Assembly: GCA_037176725.1 (NCBI GenBank)
Contig: JAZBRS010000026.1
Coordinates: forward strand, 60,304,501-60,368,500
Source of the DNA: Posidonia oceanica
Taxonomy: Eukaryota; Streptophyta; Magnoliopsida; Alismatales; Posidoniaceae
Length of the DNA: 64,000 nucleotides
Reading direction: 5' to 3'
Position numbers and translations under genes: made by a program. The first letter of the stretch is position 1. Each line of letters opens with the position of its first letter. Shown here one piece after another: positions 21,560-32,300 of the stretch. The notes beneath the pieces are model-generated. The model was given only the letters and a program-made list of their open reading frames with translations. It was not told the DNA's origin and made no database searches.

Positions 21560-22342
21560 GAAAATGGGTTCACAGATGGGCGTAAGCTGTGCAATGAAGC
21601 GACTGATATATTGTAAACGACCAAGCAGACTTCTGACTTCTTTTTCAGTTCTAGGGGGTGGCATGTTCACGATGGCTTGCGCTTTCAACGGGTCTACCTC
21701 AATCCCCCTTTGGCTAACAATGTAGCCGAGCAATTTGCCAGAAGATACCCCGAATACGCACTTCTTGGGATTCAAGCGCAGCTTGTACTTCCGTAGACGG
21801 TCAAAGAGCTTTCTGAGACAAGCAAGATGATCCTCGGGCTCTTTGGTTTTGGCAATCATATCGTCTACATAGACCTCCACTTCTTGGTGCATGAGGTCGT
21901 GGAATAGCGCAGTCATGGCCCTCTAATAGGTTGCAGCAGCATTCTTCAGGCCGAACGGCATGACTTGGTAGCAGAAGACTCCCCAAGGGGTGATGAATGA
22001 AGTCTTTTCCATGTCTTCTTCTGCCATTTTGATCTGATTGTATCCAGAGAAGCCGTCCATGAAGGAGAGCATTTTGTGGCCCGCTGCATTGTCGACTACG
22101 ACGTCAATGTGGGGCAATGGAAAGTCGTCCTTGGGACTCGCCTTGTTCAGGTCCCTGTAGTCGATGCAGATTCGGATTCGGCCATCCTTCTTGGGCACAG
22201 GTACAATGTTTGCCAGCCATTCAGGATAAAGAACGACCTTCAGAAAGTTGACTCCAAGCTGCTTCATTATCTCTTCTTTGATCATGAGCAGCCACTGCAG
22301 TCGCCATCTTCTTAGCTTCTGCTTTACTGGCTTGGCATCTGG
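21560..22342 (-). other. Reverse transcriptase domain of B, interrupted by stop
   Basis: Ty3-type RT with the ordered motifs PVPKKDGRIRICIDYRDLNKA, FMDGFSGYNQIKM, FITPWGVFCYQVMPFGLKNA and the catalytic VYVDDMIAKT (YVDD at about 21871-21860). A TAG at 21925-21923 separates the PFGLKNA motif from YVDD, so no active RT can come from this copy. Confidence 0.95.
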
Positions 22343-24472
22343 ATTTAATGGCAGATTGTGCACCACTATCTCTATGTCAAGGCCGACCATATCTTCATAA
22401 CTCCAGGCGAAGACATCCGCATATTCTTTCAGGAATGCGATGAATTCAGCTCGAGCCTGGGTGGATAGCTGGGCACTGATGCAAACTTCTCTGACTTCCT
22501 CAGCTGTGCCAATGTTGACAACCTCCGTTTCTTCTTCGACATGGAGGTTGGGGCCTTCTGGGTCGTCGTCATAGGGCCAGAACTCGGGCAATGATTCATC
22601 AGTCTCATCCATGCCCGTATCATCCTCCTCTCCATAAGCAATAAGTTTCGAGAGGATCTCTTTCTCAAAGGAAGGGCTTGTAATGTCAAAAGAGTGCATG
22701 TGTTCCGCTGCTTGGCCCTGGTGACGCTTCAGGATGGTCACGCTTACTCGAGTATTCTTGTAGCCTCGGTGCGCGACCTCCGTCCCAGCAACTCCTTCTG
22801 CTGCTTTCTCTGGCCTGACTGACTCTGCTGAGTGCTCTGCTGACTGTTCTGCCGACTGTGCTGCTGAGGCTGCTGACTGCTTTACTGCTGAGGCATTCTG
22901 CTCTGCTGCTGCTGCATCTATTGCTGATGCTCCTCCCTCTGGGTCTTCTAGTGTGCTCGTGGAGGATATGCCGGACTGGCGGCTGATCTGGTCACTGCCG
23001 CTCGATGCATTGCTCAGGTGAGGCATGGGTTGCACAAACCACCTAGACCCGCCTTCTGGTTGAAGAGTGATGAGCTCATCTGGTCTAGGGGAGTCCGGCG
23101 CTGCTGAGTCTTCTAGGACCATGATAGAAGCATGGTCCTCTTGCAGAGGAGGATCCGTAACTACGGCTTTTCCTTTCCTTTCTGCAGCTTGTTGGTCTGC
23201 CAGGTCTTCTGCTATCGACTTCATCTGTTCTTGATAGAGTAGCTCTAAGTCAGACATCCAAGAATCGACCTGGGCTTCTATCGCCACTCCTTCTTCCTCG
23301 TCTGAGGGGGAGTCGACGTAGTAGGCGCCGAGGGCCTACGGCACTGGCCCGGCTGCAAGACGAATTGCTGCCCTTGGAGTCTGCATGATCTGGTTCACGG
23401 GCGCGTCCAATGGTGGCAACTCTGATGTAGAATGCCCAAATAGATAGGTCAGCGGTGCTACTGATGGATAAGCTTTCAGGGTCACTGCTGGAGAATAAGC
23501 AGGGGTGCTCTTTGGAGGGCTCAAGGGCCCGGAGAGTGTAGTGCTCAGTTGGCCTTTTGTATCAGGCCATAACTGAGTGAGCGCAGCCTCTGACGCCATA
23601 GGGTCTTGCCATGAGAGCTGCTGCAGGTTGTCAGGGGGATGCGAAGCGGACTGTGCCTGCTGCATTCCCGGAGATGTGGATGCTGGGGCGGGCTGAGCCG
23701 CGCTGCTGACTGTATTGATTGACTGCCCCTCCAGAGATAGGGACAGTGGCACTGATGTTGCTGTGACCGCTGGTAGCATGCTTGATTCTGCCAGAAGGAG
23801 TGTCTCCGACTCCTGCACTGCTGCTGTCTGATCTTGAGGAGCTGATGTGGCTACTGAAGGATGGGAATTTGAATCTACCATAGGGCCTGCTGAGCTGCCT
23901 GCTGTTTCTGCCAGAGGAAGAGCTGAATAAATTGACTGTGGGGCCTCTACTCTGACCACTGTTTCTGCTGTGCCGGTTGGGACTGCCTCTGTTGCATCAG
24001 ACTGCTCCTCATCCGAGTAGTAGTCCTCAATACACACCCAATCCTCTGTCGGTACCGTGTCTTGATCGTCGGTCGATCCCAGGGTTCCTGCACTGGTAAA
24101 GTTAGTGAGGTCTCTGGGAATGGCTGGTGCATGGTCCTTGAGCTGGAAGCAGTGATCTTCGTTGGTCTTGGGCTCGTAGCCGAGGCCTTCAGATTTCCTT
24201 CGCTCCACTGCTACGATCGGCTCTGCGATCCCCTGGCCGTGACGCCCGAGTGGCGTACCCTTTATGTAACCCCACCTGTGACATACATTCTCGACCATTC
24301 GAAAGGGCTTGCTGTGAACGGTCAAGGAGTTGACACGTTCAAGATCAGGAATGAAGTTAACCGGCTCGCACCGATTAACGCGATATAGGGCTTCAGAAGT
24401 CTCGGGGTCAAACGGGATAGATTGCGAAGGCACGGGGGAGACTGCTTCGATCTGCTCCTTCTCAAAGTTCTC
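22343..24472 (-). other. Protease-RT linker of B, ~680 residues
   Basis: A long Ser/Ala/Pro/Gln-rich part with no recognised fold, but with islands conserved in D: FRMVENVCHRWGY with KGTPLGRHGQGIAEPI, DWVCIEDYYSDEEQS, VDSWMSDLELLYQEQ, RKGKAVVTDPPL and PYDDDPEGPNLHVEEET. It ends in the approach to RT (EYADVFAWSYEDMVGLD). In Ogre an intron lies between protease and RT; here the frame is continuous, so no splicing is needed. One in-frame TAG falls within it. Confidence 0.65.
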
Positions 24473-24865
24473 CGCCATGACGACAATGACATCGTCGCCG
24501 CGACGGTACTTTATCATTCGATGGAGGGTCGAAGGAAGGACCTGATGCTTGTGAAGCCAAGGGCGCCTAAGCAAAAGATTGAAGTTCGGCTGCAAGTCGA
24601 CGACATAGAATTCTACGTCGAAGACGACCGGACCGATAGCCAGAGGGATAATCAGAATCCCTAGAGCGTCATGGTGAGTGTTGTCAAAGGCTGTCATTCC
24701 CTTCACGGCTGGCGTGATGTCCTCGGCTTTGAATCCGAGCTTGGTTGCTGTACGCAAGCGGCAGACGTTAAGGCCTGACCCATTATCAACCAGTGTTAGG
24801 GGAATGCGAAAGTTTTTGAACTGCACCGTGACGAACAGGGGCTGGTTATGATTAATCCCCGCCGG
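24473..24865 (-). other. Protease domain of B
   Basis: Retropepsin-like segment, residues ~1060-1190. The active site is VDNGSGLNV with D1086 followed by N instead of the usual T/S. The later motif reads LLRRPWLHKHQV, where A and D have LGC/LGR; the glycine near the end of the domain is changed to arginine in B, which may weaken it. Only one such domain is present, as expected for a homodimeric enzyme. Confidence 0.75.
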
Positions 24866-25942
24866 AGGCAGCTCATCACTCGTGAAAGAGATGACCTGGG
24901 GCTCCGCGATTAACCCAACCATGCTCTCCAAGGCTGAAGGCTCAATGGACTGGGACACACGGGCAGCCTGGAACACGCGAAGAAAAGCCTCGCGGTGTTC
25001 GGCAGAAGTGTGGATCAAGTCCCAGATAGAAATGTCGGCTTTGACCTTCTTAAGCTGGCAGGTCAGGTCTGCTTTAGGTTGGCTCTTCCTAGCAGCTGGA
25101 GGGGTGATTCTAGCAGGTTCTAAAGGGGTGGTGACAGGAAGCTGGGTTACTACGGGCTGGGTAGGGATTTGGCTAGGTACAAGCTGATCTGGAGTTGGAT
25201 CTACTATGGGTTGGCTAGAGGGTGGGGGCATAACAGGTCTAGGGTGAGTTGGCCTAGTTGCCAGTGTTGGGGGCCTGTAAACCCTCCCCGATCGCGTTAC
25301 TTCCGCGCACATCTCTGTGGCGTAGCTGTAAGGGACGCGATGGGTGTCCAGAGTCAAATCAATGACGACTGGAGCACGTACTGCGAGCACACGAGGGGTT
25401 ACAGGGGGACCTATTGGATGCTGAAGTCTGTCTAATGGGTATGGTTGTTGGGGTGGGAAGGCTGGGGCAGGTTGAGGTCTGCCTAGAAGGTGTAACTGAG
25501 GTCGCCCTAAGAGGTGGATGGGGGAACTAGGCTGGGCTCTAGCCAAAAGGTGTACAGGAGATTGAGCCTGAGGGAGCACTGTGGGAGGCGCGAGAGGGCG
25601 CTCCGGCCTGGCACGCGGTCGGATCAGGTGAATTCCCGACTCGGAGCCGGCAACTGCCGCAAGATAGAGACTGACTGGGAAAGGCTCGGAGATGTCAGAG
25701 ATGAGATCAGAAGGGTCTACCACAGAGGTAGCAGGCCCAGAGGGGAAGACAGAGTGGATGCCCGAGGTTCCCGCCCCTCCCGGATAAGAGTGCTCCGGTA
25801 AAGGTTGGCGGACGATGCCAGGATGCGGGGGAACAGCTGGAGATGCAGATGCATGAGTGTGTGCTTGAGTGGATGCCTCGTGCGTGTCGATCACAATCAT
25901 TCCCGATTCGATTAAGTCCTGAATTGCGTTCCGCAGGGAGAA

Positions 25943-28042
25943 GCAATTGTCCGTCGAATGCCCGACACTTCGATGGAAATTGCAGAAGAGGTCCGACCTA
26001 AACCAATGCGGCAGAGGACTTGGCGGTGGACGAACCTCCGGGAACTTCAGGAGCGATGCAACCTTTGGCAAGATGGCCGTGAGCGGTTCCACCAGTGGGG
26101 CGAAACTACGCCTCTCAATGGGTGGCCTTCTTTGCCTTGGGTGTGAGCCTTGCTGAACCGGTGCGGCAGGATAGACCGGTCTAGCGGTGGTAGTGATGTG
26201 TGGTGTGTGTGGATTTCTAGGTGTAGGAGCATACACCATCTGGGCTGGGGCAGGCCGAGACGGCAAGCGAACAGGCACAGCAGGAGAATCGACGAATGCA
26301 ACAGCGGGTTTCGGCGAGTCCTTCCTCTTCGGGCGGTTGTTGCTGCTGCCGCTGTTGTTGTTGTTGAAGGCGATGCTGTTGGCACTGTTGCTGCTGATCG
26401 CTGCCTGCTTAGCGAACGCAGAGAGAGCCGGGAAGTTGCCACTCCGCAAAGAACTCTCCACGCGTGCTCCAGCTCTGATGAGTGCCGCAAAAGTAGTGAC
26501 TGGTTGAATGCTAAGCAGAACCCCGAGAGACGGCTGCGTCCCTTTGATAACAATCTCGATAGACTCCTTGTCAGAGGATCTATCTCGAACCTGAGAGGCA
26601 AGGGCGTGCCAGCGGCCGACGTACTCCCCGAACGGCTCGCCAGAGTTCTGCTTGATAGCGATCAAGTCCGCCCTCTTTGGGACAAGATCGAGGTTGAAGG
26701 AGTATTGCTCCAGGAACGCCTGACTGAGGTCGTTCCAAGTCTTGATGGCTGACATATCAAGTGATGTAAACCACTTGAGTGCCGGCCCGGTCAGACTCTT
26801 CTGGAACAGGCGGATCAGCAACCTCTCGTCGGCCTGAAGCTGAGCGAGATCACCGCAATACGCCTTCAAGTGTGCTACGGGGCAGCCCCTACCATTATAC
26901 TTCTCGAAGTCTGGGATTTTGAACTTCGGAGGGAGTACCGCCTCTGGAAAGCAGCAGAGGTCCCGGAATTGGTAGGTCTGGTGCTCAGTACCCTGCACTA
27001 GTCGTAGTGCCTTCTCCAAGACGTCCATCCGGTTATTGATGGGGTCTGGGATTGCTGCTGTAGGAGAGGGATCAGCAGGGGTAGCGAGCGCATACGCCGA
27101 ATGGGTCGCACCTAAGTGCTCCTCCGGATCTACCATAGCATCGCCTGGTGGAGCAATGGGATGGCCGGCGTATCCGTGCTGGGGGACTGTGTATGCAGGG
27201 GTGTATGCAGGATGCTGGACCTGGTGAAGAGGAGAAGAATAAATGCCATGCTGTGTTGTGATAGGGGTAGGATGACGGAGCACCAGTTGCTGTACAGGCG
27301 GAGTGCCAGACAGCGAGCCAGTGGGGTACTGGGCTCCAGCCGGTCCAAAGGACTGACCACCAGAGGGAAGTGGAGCATGCTGTGCTAAGTGTTGTGCAGC
27401 GGGAGGCGGTAACCGAGCCCCCATCGTCGGAACCGTGAGCAGTTGAGACGATGGTCGAGGCGGAGGTGTGGAGGTCGATGTATGCAATGCAGGAACTGGC
27501 CTCAGAGGAACCTCAGGAACGACAGGAATAGAAGAAGGACGAACTGATAGAGCCATGCCCTGCAGTCTCTGGGCAAGCTCCATCAGGTGCTGGTACTGTG
27601 CCTCGGGCGTCTCGCCAGTAGGGACGCTGAAGTGCAGTGCCGGCGAAGGCTGAGAAACAAGGGACACGGACACAGATGGTCCGGGAAGGAGGGGATCTAC
27701 GAAAAAAGTCGCAGCAGCGGTGGAAGGGATGTCGAAAGCGACGTATCCCTGGGATGGAGGGGGCAGTGGCGTCTCCGAAACGCGAGTAACGGTCGTCAAG
27801 ATGGATTCGGCGACCGGATCTGGAGGAAGAGAGGTTTGCCATTGTCCCGGGGTGTACTGAGAACCTAGAGACGTCAGAGGAGGAAACCCGGGCGTCGGAG
27901 GGGGAACAAGGGGGACAGAAAGAGCAATCGGAGGGGCCAGAACGGAAACACCCTCCGTGACAGAAGTAAAAGAAGGCTCACTAACGTACTGGGCCATCGC
28001 TGACCTAGAGCGTGTGAGAACAGGGCTGCGACGAGTGTTCAA
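25943..28042 (-). other. gag: Gag domain of B with CHHC zinc knuckle
   Basis: Residues 1-350 are a Pro/Ser/Thr-rich N-terminal part with no fold I recognise. Residues ~355-515 are the retrotransposon Gag core (PF03732 type): FRDLCCFPEAVLPPKFKI, LIRLFQKSLTGPALKWF, FLEQYSFNLDLVPKRADL. Residues 570-650 are basic and proline-rich. C687, H690, H695 and C700 form a C-x2-H-x4-H-x4-C knuckle, with the usual second cysteine replaced by histidine, as in A and D. The domain should assemble the particle and bind RNA. Confidence 0.85.
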
Positions 28043-29309
28043 GTGGTGAGTCCTAAGGGGAGCTATCTTCGCAAAGGCGGATAGCTCAGAAAGGGAATGG
28101 TCGCGAACAAAGTCGCAAAAGCGATGTCAACGGGGGTCGGTACTCGAGCTCTGGCAAAGGGAAACTCGCTTACCGATCACGCTGACACAGCAGAAGGAAA
28201 TTAGGGTTAGAAACTAAAAGATGAATGCAAATGAGTTAGTTAAGTGGCATGAATGATGTGCATGCTTTCTAGTATGCCCCCCTTTCCTAACTAGTGTTTC
28301 CTAGCAAGGTTGTCTACTCTGGGTATCCCTGGATGTACGGGTCACCGACTCAGGTCAGAAAAAGTAGGTCCCCTGTCTAACTCCCGGCCCAAAGCTCAGG
28401 TAATGACAGGGTGGTGCGTTGGTGGCCTCTACCCCGCCAAAGCGTGGGTGGTACCCTCTACTAACACCGACACGACCCCCGGACAAGGAGGGGACGGACA
28501 GACCAACTTATGCCACGCCCAAAGCAGTGGAACAAGAGGCCGGAACCGTCCTTCGCAGACTAGTAGGTGGACTCAGAGGAGAAGAATGCATGCCCTATAT
28601 GATGCTTATGCAAAATGATTAGAGTTTTTTATCTTGCACATTTTATTAACCAAAGGGAGTGAAGGATTGTTTGTAGTCTCTAGTTGCTCCTAGAAGTTCT
28701 TTTTACTTGCGGTTTTTAGTTAACCATGGGGAGAGCAAACAAGTCTCTACTATCCTAGGCATGGCATGTGCGAAAGGGAAGAAAATCAGTCAAGCATGGC
28801 GGGCAGACAATCATACAACACAACAAAAGGCAAGTGCATGGCATGTGCAAGTGTTTGTGAGCATAATGGTGAAGAAAAACATTCATCGAGTCAAAAGGCA
28901 TGTATGCAAGGCATGTGCGTGCGTAGTGACATAGCAAAGGTGTAAAAGAAGCATTCACCATTCAAAAAGCATGTATCGTTGCCAAACAAGTATGTAGACA
29001 TGCAATGTGCGATAATTAAAGCAATAATAAGCAAGTAAGGTAAGGAAAATAAAGACAAGTAAGCTGTAAGGGAAGTAAGGGCATAAGCAAGACAATAAGT
29101 AAATAAACAAGCAGAGAAGCAAAGCCAAGCGAAAAGGGAGCGCAAACCGAGGCGAAAGAGGTGCAAAACCTAAGTAAAGTAGCCATAAAGCGACTTTCTA
29201 GGAGTTTGCACAGAAAAACGAGCAAAACAGGCAAAGAAGGCACACAAGGCAAGCAAAATTGCGAAAACAGGCGAGCAAAAAGCCAGGAACGAAAGCCGAT
29301 GTCTAGAGA
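28043..29309 (-). other. 5' leader of element B
   Basis: Noncoding region between primer site and gag. It is highly similar to the leader of D over its whole length (blocks CCTAGCAAGGTTGTCTACT, GGTAATGACAGGGTGGTGCG, TTATCTTGCACATTTTATTA, GCATGTGCAAGTGTTTGTGA). Probably untranslated and involved in packaging by position; that role is inferred. Confidence 0.65.
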
Positions 29310-29327
29310 TCCCCAGCGGAGTCGCCA
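29310..29327 (-). other. Primer binding site, tRNA-Arg(ACG) type, element B
   Basis: The same 18 nt as in A and D (sense TGGCGACTCCGCTGGGGA), one base from the 5' LTR end at 29329. Matches the 3' end of plant tRNA-Arg(ACG). Confidence 0.9.
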
Positions 29328-29328
29328 C

Positions 29329-32300
29329 TGTAGCGATCCCGATCGGAATCAGGCTCGCTGATTTAGCGGCGATTGGATCCGAGGAAGGGGCTCGACTCGA
29401 AAACACTTGAAATCGAGGAGGAAAGAGAAAGATAAGACAAATCAGAGTCGCCACCATGTCTATTAACGGGAGACAAGGAAAACCGGGGGGAAATGCGTGA
29501 ATTAACACGCAAAACCAAGCAAGAAATGCAAAGCAAAGCAATGCAAAGAAAACGAATGCAAATACATGCAAATGAGATGACTCTAGCCTAGGATAAGGGC
29601 AGTACGGTCATTGCGGGCCAAAAGACAGGGCAAGGACTCCTGTTACGTGCGGGGAAGGTGTTAGGCACCCCCGACACGCCCGAAAATCGGTCTTTCTAGG
29701 CTTACGCTCGCATACGCAGGGAAATGCAGGATTGAATGCCTATGTGCCTATAAATGCCTAAATGAATGCTCGAGGTGTGCTCTAAGTGAGAAGAGGCAAA
29801 GCAAGGAAAGTAAATGTGCTTTCTAAATGCTCAGCTACGCTGTCTGTGTTCCGAGCGGGCGAAACCTAGCTAGTGAGAACTCCAGGCAGTAAGCATCACA
29901 GCCCTATATGCAAATGCAGGCGAAAAAGCAAAACAACGGCAAGACCATGCAATGCAATCGACATGCAAGAGAAAACGGCGTAAAACACGCAAAACGAGGC
30001 GAAAAACAAGAAAGCGCGCAAAACGGTGCAAAAAGACGAGGTCGGTACGCAAAATAGGCGAGAAAGCAAGGTGGCACGCAAATCTGTGCAAAAGAAGGTG
30101 ACGGGCACGCAAAATTGTGCCAAAACGGGACGAGCGTGCAAAACGACGCGAAAGACAAAGCAGGCACGCAAAACGGTGCCAAAACGAGAACGGGCATGCA
30201 AAACGGTGCCAAAACAGCGAGATAAAACCTCGGAAAACTGTGCGAATGCTAAATGCAAAGGGGAGATCAGAAGGTGCCAAAGAGGAGCATAACAATGTGT
30301 GTGTAAGAACAGACATTGTTTAGGATCACCCAGGGTAGGTGTAAAGACCTACAAAGGGGAGAGTGAGCAAACGGAGGGATTACCACCTCTTTTGCGACCA
30401 TTTCCCACTGAACCGTTCCACGGTGTGTCTCGCATGCTGCCCAAAGCCCGCGATGCGATCGGATCGTGGAAAAGGGGGAAGAAAGTCACATTAAGTGGTA
30501 AACCCAGGGAAAACTCAACACAAAACACATAGGGAAACGCGAAATGGAGATCCGAGCTGATAGATAAGAAGAGGAGGCCCTATTCTACATGCTCAAAGAG
30601 ACAGAAAGCGAAAACAAGGAAAACTGTGCAGATGGTATGCAAATGCAATGCAGGGGTTCAGGAGGACATACCTGGAGATCCGGGAGCCTGATCTGAAATC
30701 TATCTTGTCCATGCTGAAGAGCGCTTTGCTGCAGTCGCCTGGGCAGCTCTCTTGAGAAGATCCAACGGCCGGATTGGAAGATATCGCAGCTTCAAGGCAG
30801 AAGGGCCAGAACAGGGGAGAAAAACAGATCTGGGTGTTCAGGAGGTCCTAAGGGTGTGCAAAAGGTCCTCCCAAGTGAAGGGGAGCTAAAAGTGCTTAGT
30901 GTGTGCAAAAGGATGCTAAAATGCGAGATTAAATGAATGCAGAATGCATGCAAAAGCAAGAAAAAGCAAAGAGAAGAAACTGGGAAAAGCCAGGATTTCA
31001 GAAAGCATTTTGAAAGAGAAAGGGGTTAAAAATGCAAATTTTCCAGAAAACAGGGGTCCACAGGAAAGGATTTCGAAAACAGGAGAGGACAGGGGTCCAT
31101 TTTGCAAAAAACTAGGCTCAGAAAGCTGTTTTGAAAAGGAGGTATGCTTTAAAAGAGGTTTTGAAAACACAAAGAAGTCAGAATGCAATTTTTGTAAAAC
31201 TGGGGTCTAAAATGCAAATTTTCCAGAAAACAGGGTTCTGGGGAGTCTGAGAATGCTAGTGGAGGGTCTACATGTAATTTGGTAAGCATAGGAGCTAAGA
31301 TGCAAGTTTAGGGGCAAAATGGTCTTTTTACATGATTTTTAAAGATGCAAGGACCTATTTGTGATTTTTAAATCATGCGGGGGTCAAATATGCAATTTTA
31401 TATGGAAAACATGCTCTGAAAACGCAGACTGAGGACTGGTGTGTGATTTTTGGAAAAAACAGGGTCAGAAATGCAATACAATAAGCCAAAATACATGCAT
31501 AATAGCCACTGTCCATTTAAAATGGACCTAAGTGCAAATATGAAAAATCAGAGGGAAGGAAATGCAATGCAGTATGCAAAATAAGAAAATAAAAGCTAAG
31601 TTCCTACAGTGCATGGACCTATATGCAAAATCGGAAACATGCATGGACCTAGAATGCAATGCAGTATGGTAAAATGCAAGCAAATAAATGAACTGATCTA
31701 CTACAGGACCTATATGCAAAAATCGAAAACAGAGGGACTAAACTGCAAAATTAAATAACAGCACAGCACAGTAAATGGACCAACTTGCAAATACTGAAAA
31801 CCATAAATAGATCATGCAATTTAATATGATTTTGATTCAAAAATGCAGCAGATTAAATGAAATAAGGACTAGAATGTAAAATGACAGAAACTTAAACCAA
31901 ATATGCAATATTTACTTAAAAACTTTAGCTAGGACAAAATAAATGCACAGTAAAAGCCGGCAGCCATGGGCACTGTAGCAGCAAGCTGCCAGCGCCCATG
32001 AATGCCGGCGCAGAGGGCTTGGAGATGCGCGGGAGGGCGGAGGTGCTGCTCCTGGGGCTGACGGAGGTAGGGCGACGATCGGCGAGGGACGACGATGCCT
32101 GGAACGCGCCGGAATGCTCGCCGGAGGTCTGCAGGGCTTCTGGAACTCGGTCCGGCCGCTCGACGCAGCGGAGCTACGTTCTAAAGACCGGAGGAGTCTC
32201 CTGCCGTCTGTGCGGAGCTCCGGGGATCACTGGGGTCGCGTTCCGCTGGCCGAATCGTCGCGAAGATCGGAGAACGTCGCCGGGGAAGACGACCGGACCG

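Larger units (their letters stand above)
19244..28042 (-). pseudogene. gag-pol: gag-pol polyprotein of element B, five premature stops
   Basis: One frame of about 2930 codons runs from 28042 to 19244: Gag, zinc knuckle, protease, a ~680-residue linker, RT, degenerate RNase H, archaeal-type RNase H, integrase with GPF module. Stops at 23338-23336 (TAG), 21925-21923 (TAG), 21538-21536 (TAG), 19729-19727 (TAG) and 19510-19508 (TAA) break it. In D the same codons are CAG, CAG, CAA, TGG and CAA, so the stops fit C-to-T or G-to-A transitions (the third may need two steps). There is no frameshift. The start at 28042 is the first ATG before the conserved SPVLTRSRSAMAQ motif; the true start may lie further upstream in other frames of the family. 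Confidence 0.9.
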
